Shown here: positions 27,486 through 36,307 of the stretch, one piece after another | How the letters are laid out: the number at the start of each line of letters is the position of its first letter | Numbering within the stretch: position 1 is the first letter of the stretch | DNA from: Fodinibius sp052060035 | GTDB lineage: Bacteria; Bacteroidota; Rhodothermia; Balneolales; Balneolaceae | Assembly: GCF_052060035.1 (NCBI RefSeq) | Contig: NZ_JBPOEA010000002.1 | Span: 62,001 to 126,000 of the forward strand | Length of the DNA stretch: 64,000 nt | Reading direction: 5' to 3' | The notes under the pieces: generated by a model | What the model saw: the letters and a program-made list of their open reading frames with translations, nothing else | Databases searched by the model: none | What the model was told of the DNA's origin: nothing | Made by a program: the position numbers and the translations under genes

Positions 27486-28359
27486 CGTTTTGTACCTGTT
27501 CTCTTATTTGTTCTAAACTTTCTTTTGCTTTGACGATATACTGTGAAATCTCCGAGTCGTTGGCTTTGGAACCAATGGTGTTGATTTCACGATTTATTTC
27601 CTGGCTAAGGAAGTTCAGACGCCGTCCCACCGCATTGTCATTATTGACTGCTTCTCTGAAGAATTTGATATGGGATTGGGTGCGAACAATTTCTTCAGTA
27701 ATATCCATTTTGTCGACCAAAACCGCCACTTCCATCTCCAGACGGTCCGGATCAATTTTATCGCTTTCGATTAATTCGTTGATGCGTTCAATAAGATCTT
27801 CTTTAACTTGTTCGGAGCGTCCTTCCACTTTATCCATGACAATATTCAACATTTCCTCAATGTGATCGATACGCTGATTGAGATCATTTTCAAGCTGACT
27901 TCCTTCCTGTAGTCGCATATTCTTTAACTCTTCACCGGCTTCCTCAATCGCTTGTTGTGCAAGCATCCAGATCTGTTCTTTGGTCTCTTCGTCGTCTTTA
28001 CGAGATTCGAAGATGTCGTTAAATTCAAGGAAAGTTTTTAGGGTGATAGGCTCTTCAATACCCGCAGCTTTGCGCAAATCGTTGAGCATTTCCTTATAAC
28101 CTTGAACCAGATTTTCATTAAAGGTAATTTCGGGTTCGCCGGTGTCTGATTTGTCAACACGAATCGAAACATTCACTTTTCCTCGTTCAACATGCTGTTG
28201 CAGAAGTTCTTTAATATCCAGCTCATGATTTTGCAGCGATTGTGGCAGGCGCAAAGAAATATCCAGATAGCGACTATTCACTGATTTCAGTTCAACCGTT
28301 ACTGTAATACCGTTTTCTGAAGCTTCGCCGCGACCGAAGCCCGTCATGGATGTAATCAT
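27478..28359 (-). CDS. yicC: YicC-family endoribonuclease
   Basis: A 293-residue protein of the YicC/YloC family. The N-terminal signature MITSMTGFGRGEA is intact (residues 1-13). The middle is helical, and the C-terminal DUF1732 part holds DRLEMEVAVLVDKMDITEEIVRTQSH and GRRLNFLSQEINREINTIGSKAND, which bears the conserved acidic ligands. Family members are RNases acting on small RNAs or RNA ends. It is the first gene of the yicC-gmk-rpoZ-coaBC operon. Confidence 0.93.
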   Translation of the reverse strand: MITSMTGFGRGEASENGITVTVELKSVNSRYLDISLRLPQSLQNHELDIKELLQQHVERGKVNVSIRVDKSDTGEPEITFNENLVQGYKEMLNDLRKAAGIEEPITLKTFLEFNDIFESRKDDEETKEQIWMLAQQAIEEAGEELKNMRLQEGSQLENDLNQRIDHIEEMLNIVMDKVEGRSEQVKEDLIERINELIESDKIDPDRLEMEVAVLVDKMDITEEIVRTQSHIKFFREAVNNDNAVGRRLNFLSQEINREINTIGSKANDSEISQYIVKAKESLEQIREQVQNVE

Positions 28360-28473
28360 GTAGCTGTTGGTTTATTCCGATTTTTGAAAAAGCTAAGATA
28401 AGAAACTCTGTTGCCCGATAAAATTAACCTTCTTTTTATATCGATGATAATTTCTTCCTGCTATACCGATATT

Positions 28474-28522
28474 AAAAAAAAGCCATCCAAGACAACAGGA
28501 TATCCGTTGCCTTCGATGGCTT
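28474..28522 (-). terminator. Intrinsic terminator of the alcohol dehydrogenase gene
   Basis: Read on the minus strand, AAGCCATC (28522-28515) pairs with GATGGCTT (28487-28480). An inner AAGGCAAC/GTTGTCTT stem is separated from it by one mismatch. The hairpin is followed by an uninterrupted T run. It starts 27 bases after the dehydrogenase stop codon and isolates that gene from the yicC operon. Confidence 0.9.
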
Positions 28523-28548
28523 AGAAGTTGCAATAAAATAATAGGATA

Positions 28549-29598
28549 TTAGTTTTTAAGGGATTTCATATCAATCACGAATCGATATTTTACATCCGAA
28601 TTGACAACCCGTTCATAAGCTTCGTTAATATTTTGTATATCTATCATTTCAATATCGCAGGTAATTTCGTGTTCTCCACAAAAATCCAGCATTTCCTGTG
28701 TTTCTTTAATGCCTCCTATAATAGAACCTGCTACACGCTTGCGGCCGCCAATTAAACCTCCACCGTGCATCTCTTCAAGCGGTTCAATAGCTCCGACTAA
28801 TACCATCGTAGCATCAACAGCAAGCAGCTGAATGTACGGGTCTAAATCGTGTTTAACAGGAATGGTGTTAAGTAGAAAATCGAAAGAGCCTTCATGTTCG
28901 TTCATCTGCTCTTGATCGGTGGATATGAGAACCTCATCCGCCCCCAGTCGTTTAGCATCGTCGGCCTTTTCCGGAGAGCGAGTAATCATAACGACTTCGG
29001 CTCCCAGGGCATCAGCAAATTTAACGCCCATGTGACCAAGTCCGCCAAGACCGATTACGCCTACTTTGTCACCTTCTTGTACATTCCAGTGGCGGAGCGG
29101 AGACCAAGTTGTAATTCCGGCACAGAGCAGAGGTGCTGCTGCATTGGTATCAATATTGTCGGGCACATTTAAGACAAATTCTTTGTCTACCACAATCTGT
29201 TCTGAATAACCACCAAACGTGTGTCCGCCCAAATGCTCATCCGGTCCATTATATGTTAATACTGCCCCCTCTTCACAAAATTGTTCAAGGTCATTTTTGC
29301 AGTGCTTGCACTGTTGACAAGAATCGACCATGCAGCCCACACCAACAAGCTGACCTTCAGAGAAATCTTCTACATTTGATCCTACTTCGGTAACGCGCCC
29401 AATAATTTCATGACCGGGCACAACGGGATATTTTGAGTTGTTCCAGTCATTTCGAACCTGGTGAATATCACTATGGCAGACACCACAGTATGTGATTTCA
29501 ATCTTAACATCGTCGTCTTTAACGCCCCGGCGTTCGATGTTATATGGTTCTAAGTCCGCTTCAGGGTCATGTGCTGCAAATGCATTAACAGTGTTCAT
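28549..29598 (-). CDS. Zinc-dependent NAD(P) alcohol dehydrogenase (YahK/cinnamyl-type)
   Basis: A 349-residue medium-chain dehydrogenase. Catalytic zinc ligands are Cys in GVCHSDIH (~38-45) and GHEIIG (~62-67), plus a later Cys in LLCAGIT. Structural zinc ligands are the four Cys of CQQCKHCKNDLEQFC (~95-109). The coenzyme-binding glycines are in GVIGLGGLGHMGVKFA (~179-194). YahK-like enzymes reduce aldehydes with NADPH; the Arg following ITR at the end of the second Rossmann strand fits NADPH. It is monocistronic, with its own terminator. Confidence 0.92.
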   Translation of the reverse strand: MNTVNAFAAHDPEADLEPYNIERRGVKDDDVKIEITYCGVCHSDIHQVRNDWNNSKYPVVPGHEIIGRVTEVGSNVEDFSEGQLVGVGCMVDSCQQCKHCKNDLEQFCEEGAVLTYNGPDEHLGGHTFGGYSEQIVVDKEFVLNVPDNIDTNAAAPLLCAGITTWSPLRHWNVQEGDKVGVIGLGGLGHMGVKFADALGAEVVMITRSPEKADDAKRLGADEVLISTDQEQMNEHEGSFDFLLNTIPVKHDLDPYIQLLAVDATMVLVGAIEPLEEMHGGGLIGGRKRVAGSIIGGIKETQEMLDFCGEHEITCDIEMIDIQNINEAYERVVNSDVKYRFVIDMKSLKN

Positions 29599-29661
29599 TG
29601 AAAATAATCTTAATTTAAAATTGATTTGATTGAATGTTTAAACGTCAGACAAGACTATTAC

Positions 29662-29693
29662 ATTCAATAATTTTTACTGAAAGATTATTGAAT
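29662..29693. repeat. Perfect 10-bp inverted repeat overlapping the glmM stop codon
   Basis: ATTCAATAAT (29662-29671) and ATTATTGAAT (29684-29693) are exact reverse complements around a 12-base loop. The right arm contains the glmM stop codon. In the glmM transcript the hairpin lacks a following U run, so it may be an RNA-stabilising 3' structure and not a classical terminator. Confidence 0.5.
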
Positions 29694-31028
29694 TTTTCGG
29701 ATCACAGATTGCGCTAACTGCTCTGCTTTTTCAGGAGTAATACCTTCGGAATAAACCCGAATGATCGGTTCAGTATTGGACTTTCGAAGATGAACCCAGC
29801 CGTCTTCAAAATCTATTTTTACACCGTCAGTCGTGTTGGGATTATATTCCTTATAGATGGTTTCTGCCTTTTCGAGCAAGGCATCACCGTCAACATCAGC
29901 CAACTGCATCTTGTCTTTTCGCATGTAATAATTGGGAAGATTGTTGCGGTATTCATCAGCACTGATTTCTCTTTCGGCCAGTAATTGCAGAATCATAGCT
30001 ACACCCACCAATGCATCCCGCCCGTAATGCAGGTCGGGATTGATGACACCGCCATTTCCTTCCCCCCCAATTACGGCATCAACTTCCTGCATCTTTTTTA
30101 CTACGTTGATTTCTCCAACCGACGATCGATGACATTCTTGCTCGTACTTCTTAGCTACATCTTCGGCCACACGAGAAGAGGACAAGTTAGTTGTACAGGC
30201 TCCTGTTTTTTTATCCAACAGAAAATCGAAAGCCGCAGCCTGGGTGTATTCTTCCCCAAATAGATTACCCTTATTCGTTACCAGTGCCAGCCGGTCGGCA
30301 TCGGGATCGGTGACGATGCCCAGATCACAGTTTTGCTTTTTGACAAGTTCACAGATATCCCCCAAATGCTCGGGCAAAGGTTCTGCAACGTGAGCAAAAA
30401 GTCCGGTGGGGTCATCGTTTATAGCATGAACTGTTTCGACACCGAGAGCCTCCAATAAACGGGGAAGACTTACAGCGCCGGTTCCATTTACTGGATCAAT
30501 AGCGACTGAAAAGTCATTTGAGGCGATCAAGTCAGCATTGATATAGGGAAGGTCCAGAATTTTTTGGATATGATAGTCCAGCAGGTCGTTATCTTCAGTC
30601 ACTTTTCCTACTTGGTCATATTTTTTGTAGGAATAAGATTCATTTTCGCTAATCTCCATAACTTTTTTGCCTTGGGCATCATCCAGGAATTCACTTTTGC
30701 TGTTCAGTAACTTCAGAGCATTCCACTCTTCAGGATTATGGCTGGCAGAAATAATAATAGCACCATCAGCCTGATGTTTGAGTACCCCCATTGCTACTGT
30801 AGGTGTCGGAGCAACACCGGCTTTTACGACATCACATCCTACCGATTGTAGCGTAGCGCAAACAATATCCTCACAAATTTGTCCGGTAACGCGGGTATCG
30901 CGACCCACCACAATTTTTCCTCCTCCCGTCCATTGACCAAAAGCAGCTGTGAAGCGGGTTAGATTTTCGGGAGTTAAATCAGTGCCAAAAATGCCCCGGA
31001 TGCCCGAGACTGAAATCATTAAACTCAT
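29685..31028 (-). CDS. glmM: Phosphoglucosamine mutase-like phosphohexomutase
   Basis: A 447-residue alpha-D-phosphohexomutase. It has the N-terminal GIRGIFGTDLTPE, the catalytic phosphoserine Ser96 in IISASHNPEEWNALKLL, the metal-binding loop DPDADRLALV (~241-250), the sugar-binding GEGNGGV (~320-326) and the phosphate-binding RKSNTEPIIRVY at the C-terminus. The GlmM branch converts glucosamine-6-phosphate to glucosamine-1-phosphate for UDP-GlcNAc. A phosphoglucomutase or phosphomannomutase role is the alternative. Confidence 0.85.
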   Translation of the reverse strand: MSLMISVSGIRGIFGTDLTPENLTRFTAAFGQWTGGGKIVVGRDTRVTGQICEDIVCATLQSVGCDVVKAGVAPTPTVAMGVLKHQADGAIIISASHNPEEWNALKLLNSKSEFLDDAQGKKVMEISENESYSYKKYDQVGKVTEDNDLLDYHIQKILDLPYINADLIASNDFSVAIDPVNGTGAVSLPRLLEALGVETVHAINDDPTGLFAHVAEPLPEHLGDICELVKKQNCDLGIVTDPDADRLALVTNKGNLFGEEYTQAAAFDFLLDKKTGACTTNLSSSRVAEDVAKKYEQECHRSSVGEINVVKKMQEVDAVIGGEGNGGVINPDLHYGRDALVGVAMILQLLAEREISADEYRNNLPNYYMRKDKMQLADVDGDALLEKAETIYKEYNPNTTDGVKIDFEDGWVHLRKSNTEPIIRVYSEGITPEKAEQLAQSVIRKIQ

Positions 31029-31049
31029 AGATATATAAAAGTTTGAATC

Positions 31050-31101
31050 TCATTATGAACTCATTCAGAATCTTAAAGATGCTGAGATAAATTCATAATG
31101 A
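31050..31101. repeat. 52-base interrupted palindrome in the pduO-glmM gap
   Basis: TCATTATGAA (31050-31059) and TTCATAATGA (31092-31101) are exact reverse complements. Inside them, CAG-A-ATCTT (31066-31074) faces AAGAT-G-CTG (31076-31084) with one mismatch, making a long two-tier hairpin. It sits 22 bases upstream of the glmM start codon, in its 5' leader. There is no U tract on either side, which argues against a plain terminator. Confidence 0.5.
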
Positions 31102-31158
31102 TGGTTGATAAAATAGTTTTTTCAGAAGTATAAAATTCAGGTAAAAGTTATCTGACGT

Positions 31159-31704
31159 TCACTGCTTGCCTTTCCATGTTTCTTCGCGGACACCGGCATG
31201 TTTGTTTTCATAGCGCGCGATCACAAAAAGGAAATCAGAAAGACGATTGAGGAATTTTATGCAGTTATCAGAAATATCGTCCACATTGGCGCATTTCACT
31301 GTAGCACGCTCGGCGCGACGGCAAATAGTTCGTGCTATGTGTAATGTTGCGCCCGGTTGGGAGCCGCCCGGCAAAACAAAGTTCTTTAGGCTTTCCAGAT
31401 TCTCTTCAAGTGTATCAATGGCATCCTCTAAAAAAGAAACATCATCCGCTGAGATACGGTCGATTCGGGTTTGGGATGATGGCGGGGTGGCCAGATCGGC
31501 GCCGAGGGTAAAAAGTAGTTCCTGTACTTTGCGCAAATATTTTGTACCAGATTCTGAAAGCTCATAGCTGGCCGCCAATCCGATAAATGAATTGAGCTCA
31601 TCAACCGTACCATAAGCTTCAATACGCTCGTTGGATTTGGGGACGCGCGTTCCGCCAAAGAGCGAAGTTTCTCCTGAATCGCCTTTCTTGGTATAAATCT
31701 TCAT
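31159..31704 (-). CDS. pduO: PduO-type ATP:cob(I)alamin adenosyltransferase
   Basis: A 181-residue enzyme that attaches adenosine from ATP to cob(I)alamin. The ATP-binding N-terminus is MKIYTKKGDSGETSLFGGTRVPK (key residues 1-20), followed by AYGTVDELNSFIGLA. The C-terminal signature is ICRRAERATVKCANVDD with the conserved RxxxR, then FLNRLSDFLFVIARYEN. No other clear cobalamin gene lies next to it. It is upstream of glmM and downstream of yigZ on the same strand. Confidence 0.93.
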   Translation of the reverse strand: MKIYTKKGDSGETSLFGGTRVPKSNERIEAYGTVDELNSFIGLAASYELSESGTKYLRKVQELLFTLGADLATPPSSQTRIDRISADDVSFLEDAIDTLEENLESLKNFVLPGGSQPGATLHIARTICRRAERATVKCANVDDISDNCIKFLNRLSDFLFVIARYENKHAGVREETWKGKQ

Positions 31705-31779
31705 GAGATGTTAGTGTGATAAAAATTGAGTAGCTTAAAGTACGGAGCGTACAGCTTTTTTTCAGGTTTATTATCAGCC

Positions 31780-32412
31780 TTAGCTGTTGTTTATTGTTAC
31801 ATATCCATTGCCCAATGGTTCAGCAGTGACGCCAGAATGTTCCAGCTTTTCAAGGGCTTCTAAAAAACGATCTGTTTGATTAGATCTACAAGCCATTTCC
31901 AGGGTCACTTTTTCCAGGTACTCAGCATCCAGCTCTTTGAGATCAAAACGATTTTTAAGCTGATCAATTTCCTTTTGCTGGTTATAGGGATAGGTAATCT
32001 CTACATTTTGGGTAGGAATGAGGGTACTTAAATTAGCTTTATCGAGGCAGAGCTCGGCCGATCGTCCGTATGCCTGAATCAATCCCGACGTCCCTAAATT
32101 TGTACCCCCGTAATAACGAACTACAATGCATCCGCAATTAACCACTTCGTAGGATTTTAGCTTGTTTAAAATCGGTTTCCCCGCCGTGCCACTCGGTTCC
32201 CCGTCATCCTGAGAAAACTCCTCTATCTTGTTGGGATTGATGCGCCAGGCATAGCAATGGTGGGTGGCGTCGGGATATTTTGATTTAATATCATCAAGTT
32301 GGTGTTCAAAGTGTTCTTTTGATGAAGTAGGAACCAGGTAGCCAATAAATTTTGAGCCTTTTTCTCTGAAAGATGCTGAAAAAGTTTGTTGAACGGTTTT
32401 CAATGTGTTCAA
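31780..32412 (-). CDS. yigZ: YigZ/IMPACT family protein
   Basis: A 210-residue protein. The IMPACT N-terminal domain covers residues ~1-120, with KGSKFIGYLVP, HHCYAWRI, DDGEPSGTAGKPIL and VRYYGGTNLGTSGLIQAYG. A DUF1949-type ferredoxin-like domain follows (~135-195). Eukaryotic IMPACT acts in translation control; the bacterial role is not established. It is transcribed divergently from sdhC across a 239-base gap in which I see no gene. Confidence 0.93.
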   Translation of the reverse strand: MNTLKTVQQTFSASFREKGSKFIGYLVPTSSKEHFEHQLDDIKSKYPDATHHCYAWRINPNKIEEFSQDDGEPSGTAGKPILNKLKSYEVVNCGCIVVRYYGGTNLGTSGLIQAYGRSAELCLDKANLSTLIPTQNVEITYPYNQQKEIDQLKNRFDLKELDAEYLEKVTLEMACRSNQTDRFLEALEKLEHSGVTAEPLGNGYVTINNS

Positions 32413-32651
32413 GTTATTATAAATACCAGGTAATAGTTATTATAAATGCCAATGAATAATAAAGAACCAATAACAATCAATTAGTGTACTGACAATTTAG
32501 AACATTTCTGAATAAGATTTTACCCTTAAAACTACGTTGCAGAACCTTGCCTTTTTATCCATTTAAACACATCTTCAACTCATTGGATTAGGAGTTCAAA
32601 CGTTGGCGTTTTGCAGCGGTTATTCACAAAGATTAAATATTATCAGTTACA

Positions 32652-33356
32652 ATGCCATCATTTTTAGACGCGCTAAAATCTCAGGTTGGTCGTAAGATAT
32701 TAACGGGCGTAACCGGAGTTGGATTAATCATATTTATAATATTTCATTTGCTGGGTAATCTCACCCTTTTCGGGGATGCAGCTGCCTTCAACCAATACAC
32801 CGAAACTCTCGAAAGCTTAGGTTGGATATTGTATATCCTCGAGGCCGGTTTGGGGGTTGCTTTTCTGTTGCATGCCTACGTCGGTATTTCGATCTGGCGG
32901 CAACGCAGAAAGGCACGTCCCGAAGGCTATGAAAAATACCAAAGTAAGGGAGGACCCAGCCACCAGTCTTTTGCTTCAAAATCCATGATTTTTACCGGCA
33001 TCGTCTTGCTGGTATTTTTAGTACTTCATGTAGACATGTTTAAGTTCCATGATACAGGATTTATCACTGCTGAAGGCATTGATGGGCTGGGCTTGAAGGG
33101 CGTTGTTATTCAAACTTTTCTTAACCCGATGTATGCTTTTGGCTATACCGCAGTAATGATTTTGTTAGGTACCCATCTAAGTCATGGATTCTGGAGCGCG
33201 TTTACTTCGCTGACGATGAAGCATAACAAATATTCTTCTTTGATCTACACTGTAGGAATTATTTTTGCCGTGTTGATGGCGGTCGGATTCCTATTTATTC
33301 CCCTTTATATTTACTTTGGCGGAGGTTGTGAAGCCGCCCTCATTCAGTGCCAATAA
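32652..33356 (+). CDS. sdhC: Succinate dehydrogenase/fumarate reductase cytochrome b subunit
   Basis: A 234-residue integral membrane protein with five predicted helices (~15-40, ~60-85, ~108-130, ~155-180, ~196-225). Four candidate heme-ligand His residues are seen at the expected places (IIFHLLGN, LLHAYVG, LVLHVDMFKFH, LSHGFWSAF). This is the diheme b558 pattern of Bacteroidota and Wolinella-type complexes with a single membrane subunit. The complex passes electrons between succinate and menaquinone. It is the first gene of sdhCAB. Confidence 0.92.
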   Translation: MPSFLDALKSQVGRKILTGVTGVGLIIFIIFHLLGNLTLFGDAAAFNQYTETLESLGWILYILEAGLGVAFLLHAYVGISIWRQRRKARPEGYEKYQSKGGPSHQSFASKSMIFTGIVLLVFLVLHVDMFKFHDTGFITAEGIDGLGLKGVVIQTFLNPMYAFGYTAVMILLGTHLSHGFWSAFTSLTMKHNKYSSLIYTVGIIFAVLMAVGFLFIPLYIYFGGGCEAALIQCQ

Positions 33357-33382
33357 TCATTTTGTAAATCCATTATAGACTT

Positions 33383-35302
33383 ATGAATTTAGACTCAAAA
33401 GTTCCTTCAGGGCCGCTCGAAGATAAATGGTCCAAGCATTTGAATGATATTCAACTTGTAGCTCCCAATAATAAGCGAAAGCATGATGTTATTGTTGTGG
33501 GTACCGGTTTGGCAGGTGGATCTGCTGCGGCAAGTCTTGCAGAGTTGGGATACAACGTAAAAAGTTTCTGTATTCAGGATTCTGCTCGTCGTGCTCACAG
33601 TATTGCTGCCCAGGGTGGAATTAATGCTGCCAAAAATTATCCGAATGACGGGGATACCATTTGGCGCCTGTTTTATGATACGATTAAAGGAGGCGACTAT
33701 CGTTCACGTGAATCCAACACGTACCGATTAGCTGAGATATCAAACGAAATTATCGATCAGGCGGTAGCGCAGGGAGTTCCTTTTGCCCGTGAATATGGCG
33801 GACTGCTTGCCAATCGCTCATTTGGTGGGGCCCAGGTTTCCAGAACATTTTACGCTCGTGGACAGACGGGACAGCAGTTGCTGCTTGGAGCGTATCAAGC
33901 GATGATGCGACAGGTCAATGAGGGTAAAATTGAGATGCATACCCGCCACGAAATGCTCGACCTGGTAGTTATCGATGGCAAAGCACGCGGTATTGTTACC
34001 CGTGATCTTGTTTCTGGTGAAATTCAGCGCTGGATGGCCGATGCTGTAGTGCTGGCCAGCGGTGGATATGGAAACGCTTTCTATCTTTCAACTAATGCAA
34101 AGAATTCAAATGTAACGGCCGCATGGCGCTGTCATAAACGCGGAGCGGCATTTGCTAATCCATGCTACGTACAGATTCACCCAACCTGTATTCCTGTTTC
34201 CGGAGATTATCAGTCCAAGCTTACGTTGATGAGTGAGAGCCTCCGTAATGACGGACGTGTTTGGGTGCCCAAGGACAAAGAGGATGATCGTCATCCCAAT
34301 GATATACCTGAAGACGAGCGCTACTACTATTTAGAAGAAAAATATCCGGCATTCGGGAACTTGGTTCCTCGTGATGTGGCGTCCAGAAATGCTAAGCTTG
34401 TCTGTGACGAAGGTATGGGAGTTGGTCCTACTGGACGTGCTGTTTATCTCGATTTCCGGGATGCTATACAACGTGAGGGCAAAAAGGCCATTTCTGATAA
34501 GTACGGCAATCTATTTGAGATGTACGAAAATATTACGGATAACAATCCTTATGAAGAACCCATGCGCATTTTCCCCGCCGTACACTATACAATGGGCGGT
34601 CTTTGGGTTGATTACAATCTCATGAGCAATATCCCCGGATTGTTTGTGGCCGGAGAGGCGAACTTCTCAGATCACGGTGCTAACCGACTGGGGGCAAGTG
34701 CACTTATGCAGGGGCTGTCAGACGGATACTTCATCATCCCGTATACTATTGGTAACTATATTGCCGGTACGGAACTTGATGAAGTCAGTAAGGATCATGA
34801 AGCCTTTGATGAAGCGGCAGATAATGCTCAGGATCAAATTGACAAGTTGTTCGAGGTTGACGGGGATAAGAGCGTTATTGAATTTCATCGTGAACTCGGA
34901 CAGATTATGTGGGATAAAGTTGGAATTTCGCGAAGTGAAGAAGGTCTTAAAGAGGCTATCAGTGAAATTCAGGATCTTCGGGAAGAGTTCTGGAACAATG
35001 TTCGTGTTCCGGGCGAATCATCCAACTATAACAAGTATCTGGAGTTTGCCGGCCGTGTAGCTGATTTTCTTGAACTCGGTGAGTTGATGGCAAAAGATGC
35101 CCTGCATCGCGATGAGTCATGCGGTTGTCACCTTCGTGCGGAACATCAAACAGAAGAAGGGGAAGCACTCCGTAACGACGAAGAATATTCATATGTAGCA
35201 GCTTGGGAATTCCAGAATGTAAATGGTGAACTAGAGGAAGAGCTGCATAAAGAAGATCTGGAATTTGAATTTGTAGAACTGAAGCAACGCAGTTATAAAT
35301 AA
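33383..35302 (+). CDS. sdhA: Succinate dehydrogenase/fumarate reductase flavoprotein subunit
   Basis: A 639-residue FAD protein. The dinucleotide-binding motif VVGTGLAGGSAAASLAELG lies at ~38-56. The His for covalent FAD attachment is His72 in RRAHSIAAQGGIN. Active-site regions include NRSFGGAQVSRTFYARGQTGQQLL, HPTCIPV, AVHYTMGGLWVDYNL and GEANFSDHGANRLGASALMQGLSDG. The HSIAAQGG form and overall length resemble the non-proteobacterial SdhA/FrdA branch. It lies 26 bases after sdhC. Confidence 0.96.
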   Translation: MNLDSKVPSGPLEDKWSKHLNDIQLVAPNNKRKHDVIVVGTGLAGGSAAASLAELGYNVKSFCIQDSARRAHSIAAQGGINAAKNYPNDGDTIWRLFYDTIKGGDYRSRESNTYRLAEISNEIIDQAVAQGVPFAREYGGLLANRSFGGAQVSRTFYARGQTGQQLLLGAYQAMMRQVNEGKIEMHTRHEMLDLVVIDGKARGIVTRDLVSGEIQRWMADAVVLASGGYGNAFYLSTNAKNSNVTAAWRCHKRGAAFANPCYVQIHPTCIPVSGDYQSKLTLMSESLRNDGRVWVPKDKEDDRHPNDIPEDERYYYLEEKYPAFGNLVPRDVASRNAKLVCDEGMGVGPTGRAVYLDFRDAIQREGKKAISDKYGNLFEMYENITDNNPYEEPMRIFPAVHYTMGGLWVDYNLMSNIPGLFVAGEANFSDHGANRLGASALMQGLSDGYFIIPYTIGNYIAGTELDEVSKDHEAFDEAADNAQDQIDKLFEVDGDKSVIEFHRELGQIMWDKVGISRSEEGLKEAISEIQDLREEFWNNVRVPGESSNYNKYLEFAGRVADFLELGELMAKDALHRDESCGCHLRAEHQTEEGEALRNDEEYSYVAAWEFQNVNGELEEELHKEDLEFEFVELKQRSYK

Positions 35303-35327
35303 TAGCATGCGGAATACACTGATTCCA

Positions 35328-35361
35328 CTAATTACTACAGATTTGAATCTGTGATAATTAG
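35328..35361 (+). other. Long RNA hairpin between sdhA and sdhB
   Basis: CTAATTA (35328-35334) pairs with TAATTAG (35355-35361) and ACAGATT (35337-35343) with AATCTGT (35346-35352). Only a T-G pair and one C-A mismatch lie between them. It is flanked by two smaller hairpins, GGAAT/ATTCC at 35311-35326 and CAGC/GCTG shortly downstream. No U tract follows. It lies in the 101-base sdhA-sdhB gap and probably acts in mRNA processing or stability. Confidence 0.5.
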
Positions 35362-35403
35362 CATCAGCCGCATTAGCTGTGTTCAATTTATAGATAAAAA
35401 ATT

Positions 35404-36171
35404 ATGTCTGATACATTTACCATACATCTCAAGATTTGGCGACAAGACGGCCCCGATCAACCGGGTAAGCTGGTTGATTATACCCTTGATAAAGTTAACG
35501 AGCATATGTCTTTTTTGGAGATGCTCGATGTACTTAACGAGGAAATTGTCGCAGAAGGTAAACAAGAACCCATCGAATTTGATTATGATTGTCGTGAGGG
35601 CATTTGCGGTTCTTGTAATCTGGTGATCAACGGTCAGGCTCACGGGCCCAAAGACATGACTTGTACTTGTCAGTTGCATATGCGAAACTTTAGTGATGGT
35701 GATACCATTGTTATTGAGCCGTTTCGTGCCAAGGCATTTCCCGTTATTAAAGATCTGGTCGTCGACCGATCAGCATTTGATCGCATTATCGAAGCCGGGG
35801 GATATGTTTCTGTTAAAACAGGGTCGGCTCCAGATGCTAACTCTATTCCGATCGATAAAACAGTAGCCGATACGGCTTTTGATTATGCTACTTGTATTGG
35901 ATGCGGTGCCTGTGTGGCGGCTTGTCCAAACTCTTCGGCTTCGTTGTTTACCGGGGCTAAATTGGCACACTTGAATCGACTGCCACAAGGGGAGCCTGAG
36001 CGTAAGAAGCGTACGGTTGCCATGGTCGAACAGATGGAAGAGGAGGGCTTTGGTGATTGCTCTAATTACGCAGAATGTGAGGCTGTTTGCCCCAAAGGGA
36101 TTTCTATCTCTGCTATAGCTGAGATGCGCCGAAATTACATGAAAGCTGCTTTTGCAGGTGAAGAGGTATAA
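35404..36171 (+). CDS. sdhB: Succinate dehydrogenase/fumarate reductase iron-sulfur subunit
   Basis: A 255-residue subunit carrying three clusters. The [2Fe-2S] ligands are Cys63, Cys68, Cys71 and Cys87 (CREGICGSC ... TCTC). The [4Fe-4S] motif is CIGCGACVAACP (~161-172) and the [3Fe-4S] region CSNYAECEAVCPKGI (~219-233). It relays electrons from SdhA to the menaquinone site in SdhC. It is the last gene of the operon, closed by the bidirectional terminator at 36227-36257. Confidence 0.95.
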   Translation: MSDTFTIHLKIWRQDGPDQPGKLVDYTLDKVNEHMSFLEMLDVLNEEIVAEGKQEPIEFDYDCREGICGSCNLVINGQAHGPKDMTCTCQLHMRNFSDGDTIVIEPFRAKAFPVIKDLVVDRSAFDRIIEAGGYVSVKTGSAPDANSIPIDKTVADTAFDYATCIGCGACVAACPNSSASLFTGAKLAHLNRLPQGEPERKKRTVAMVEQMEEEGFGDCSNYAECEAVCPKGISISAIAEMRRNYMKAAFAGEEV

Positions 36172-36226
36172 ATTTCGGCGTGCAAATGTGTTTTTGAGAA
36201 ATATTTATCATTAATTTATTCGTTAT

Positions 36227-36257
36227 AAAAGCCCGACCACTTATGGTCGGGCTTTTT
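36227..36257 (+). terminator. Bidirectional terminator between sdhB and proC
   Basis: AAAAGCCCGACCA pairs with TGGTCGGGCTTTT around a 4-base loop. The A run on one side and T run on the other make it functional in both directions. It separates the convergent sdhCAB and arginine operons. Confidence 0.93.
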
Positions 36258-36307
36258 ATTTTATCGCTTATAAAAACTTCCCAGAATAACGAGTTGAAAT
36301 AGCCAAT

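Noticed and set aside
31735..31775. Hairpin GTACG-GAG-CGTAC followed by seven T residues after pduO/yigZ
   Set aside because: The T run is on the plus strand while the flanking genes are on the minus strand. A 5-bp stem is too weak to call a terminator.
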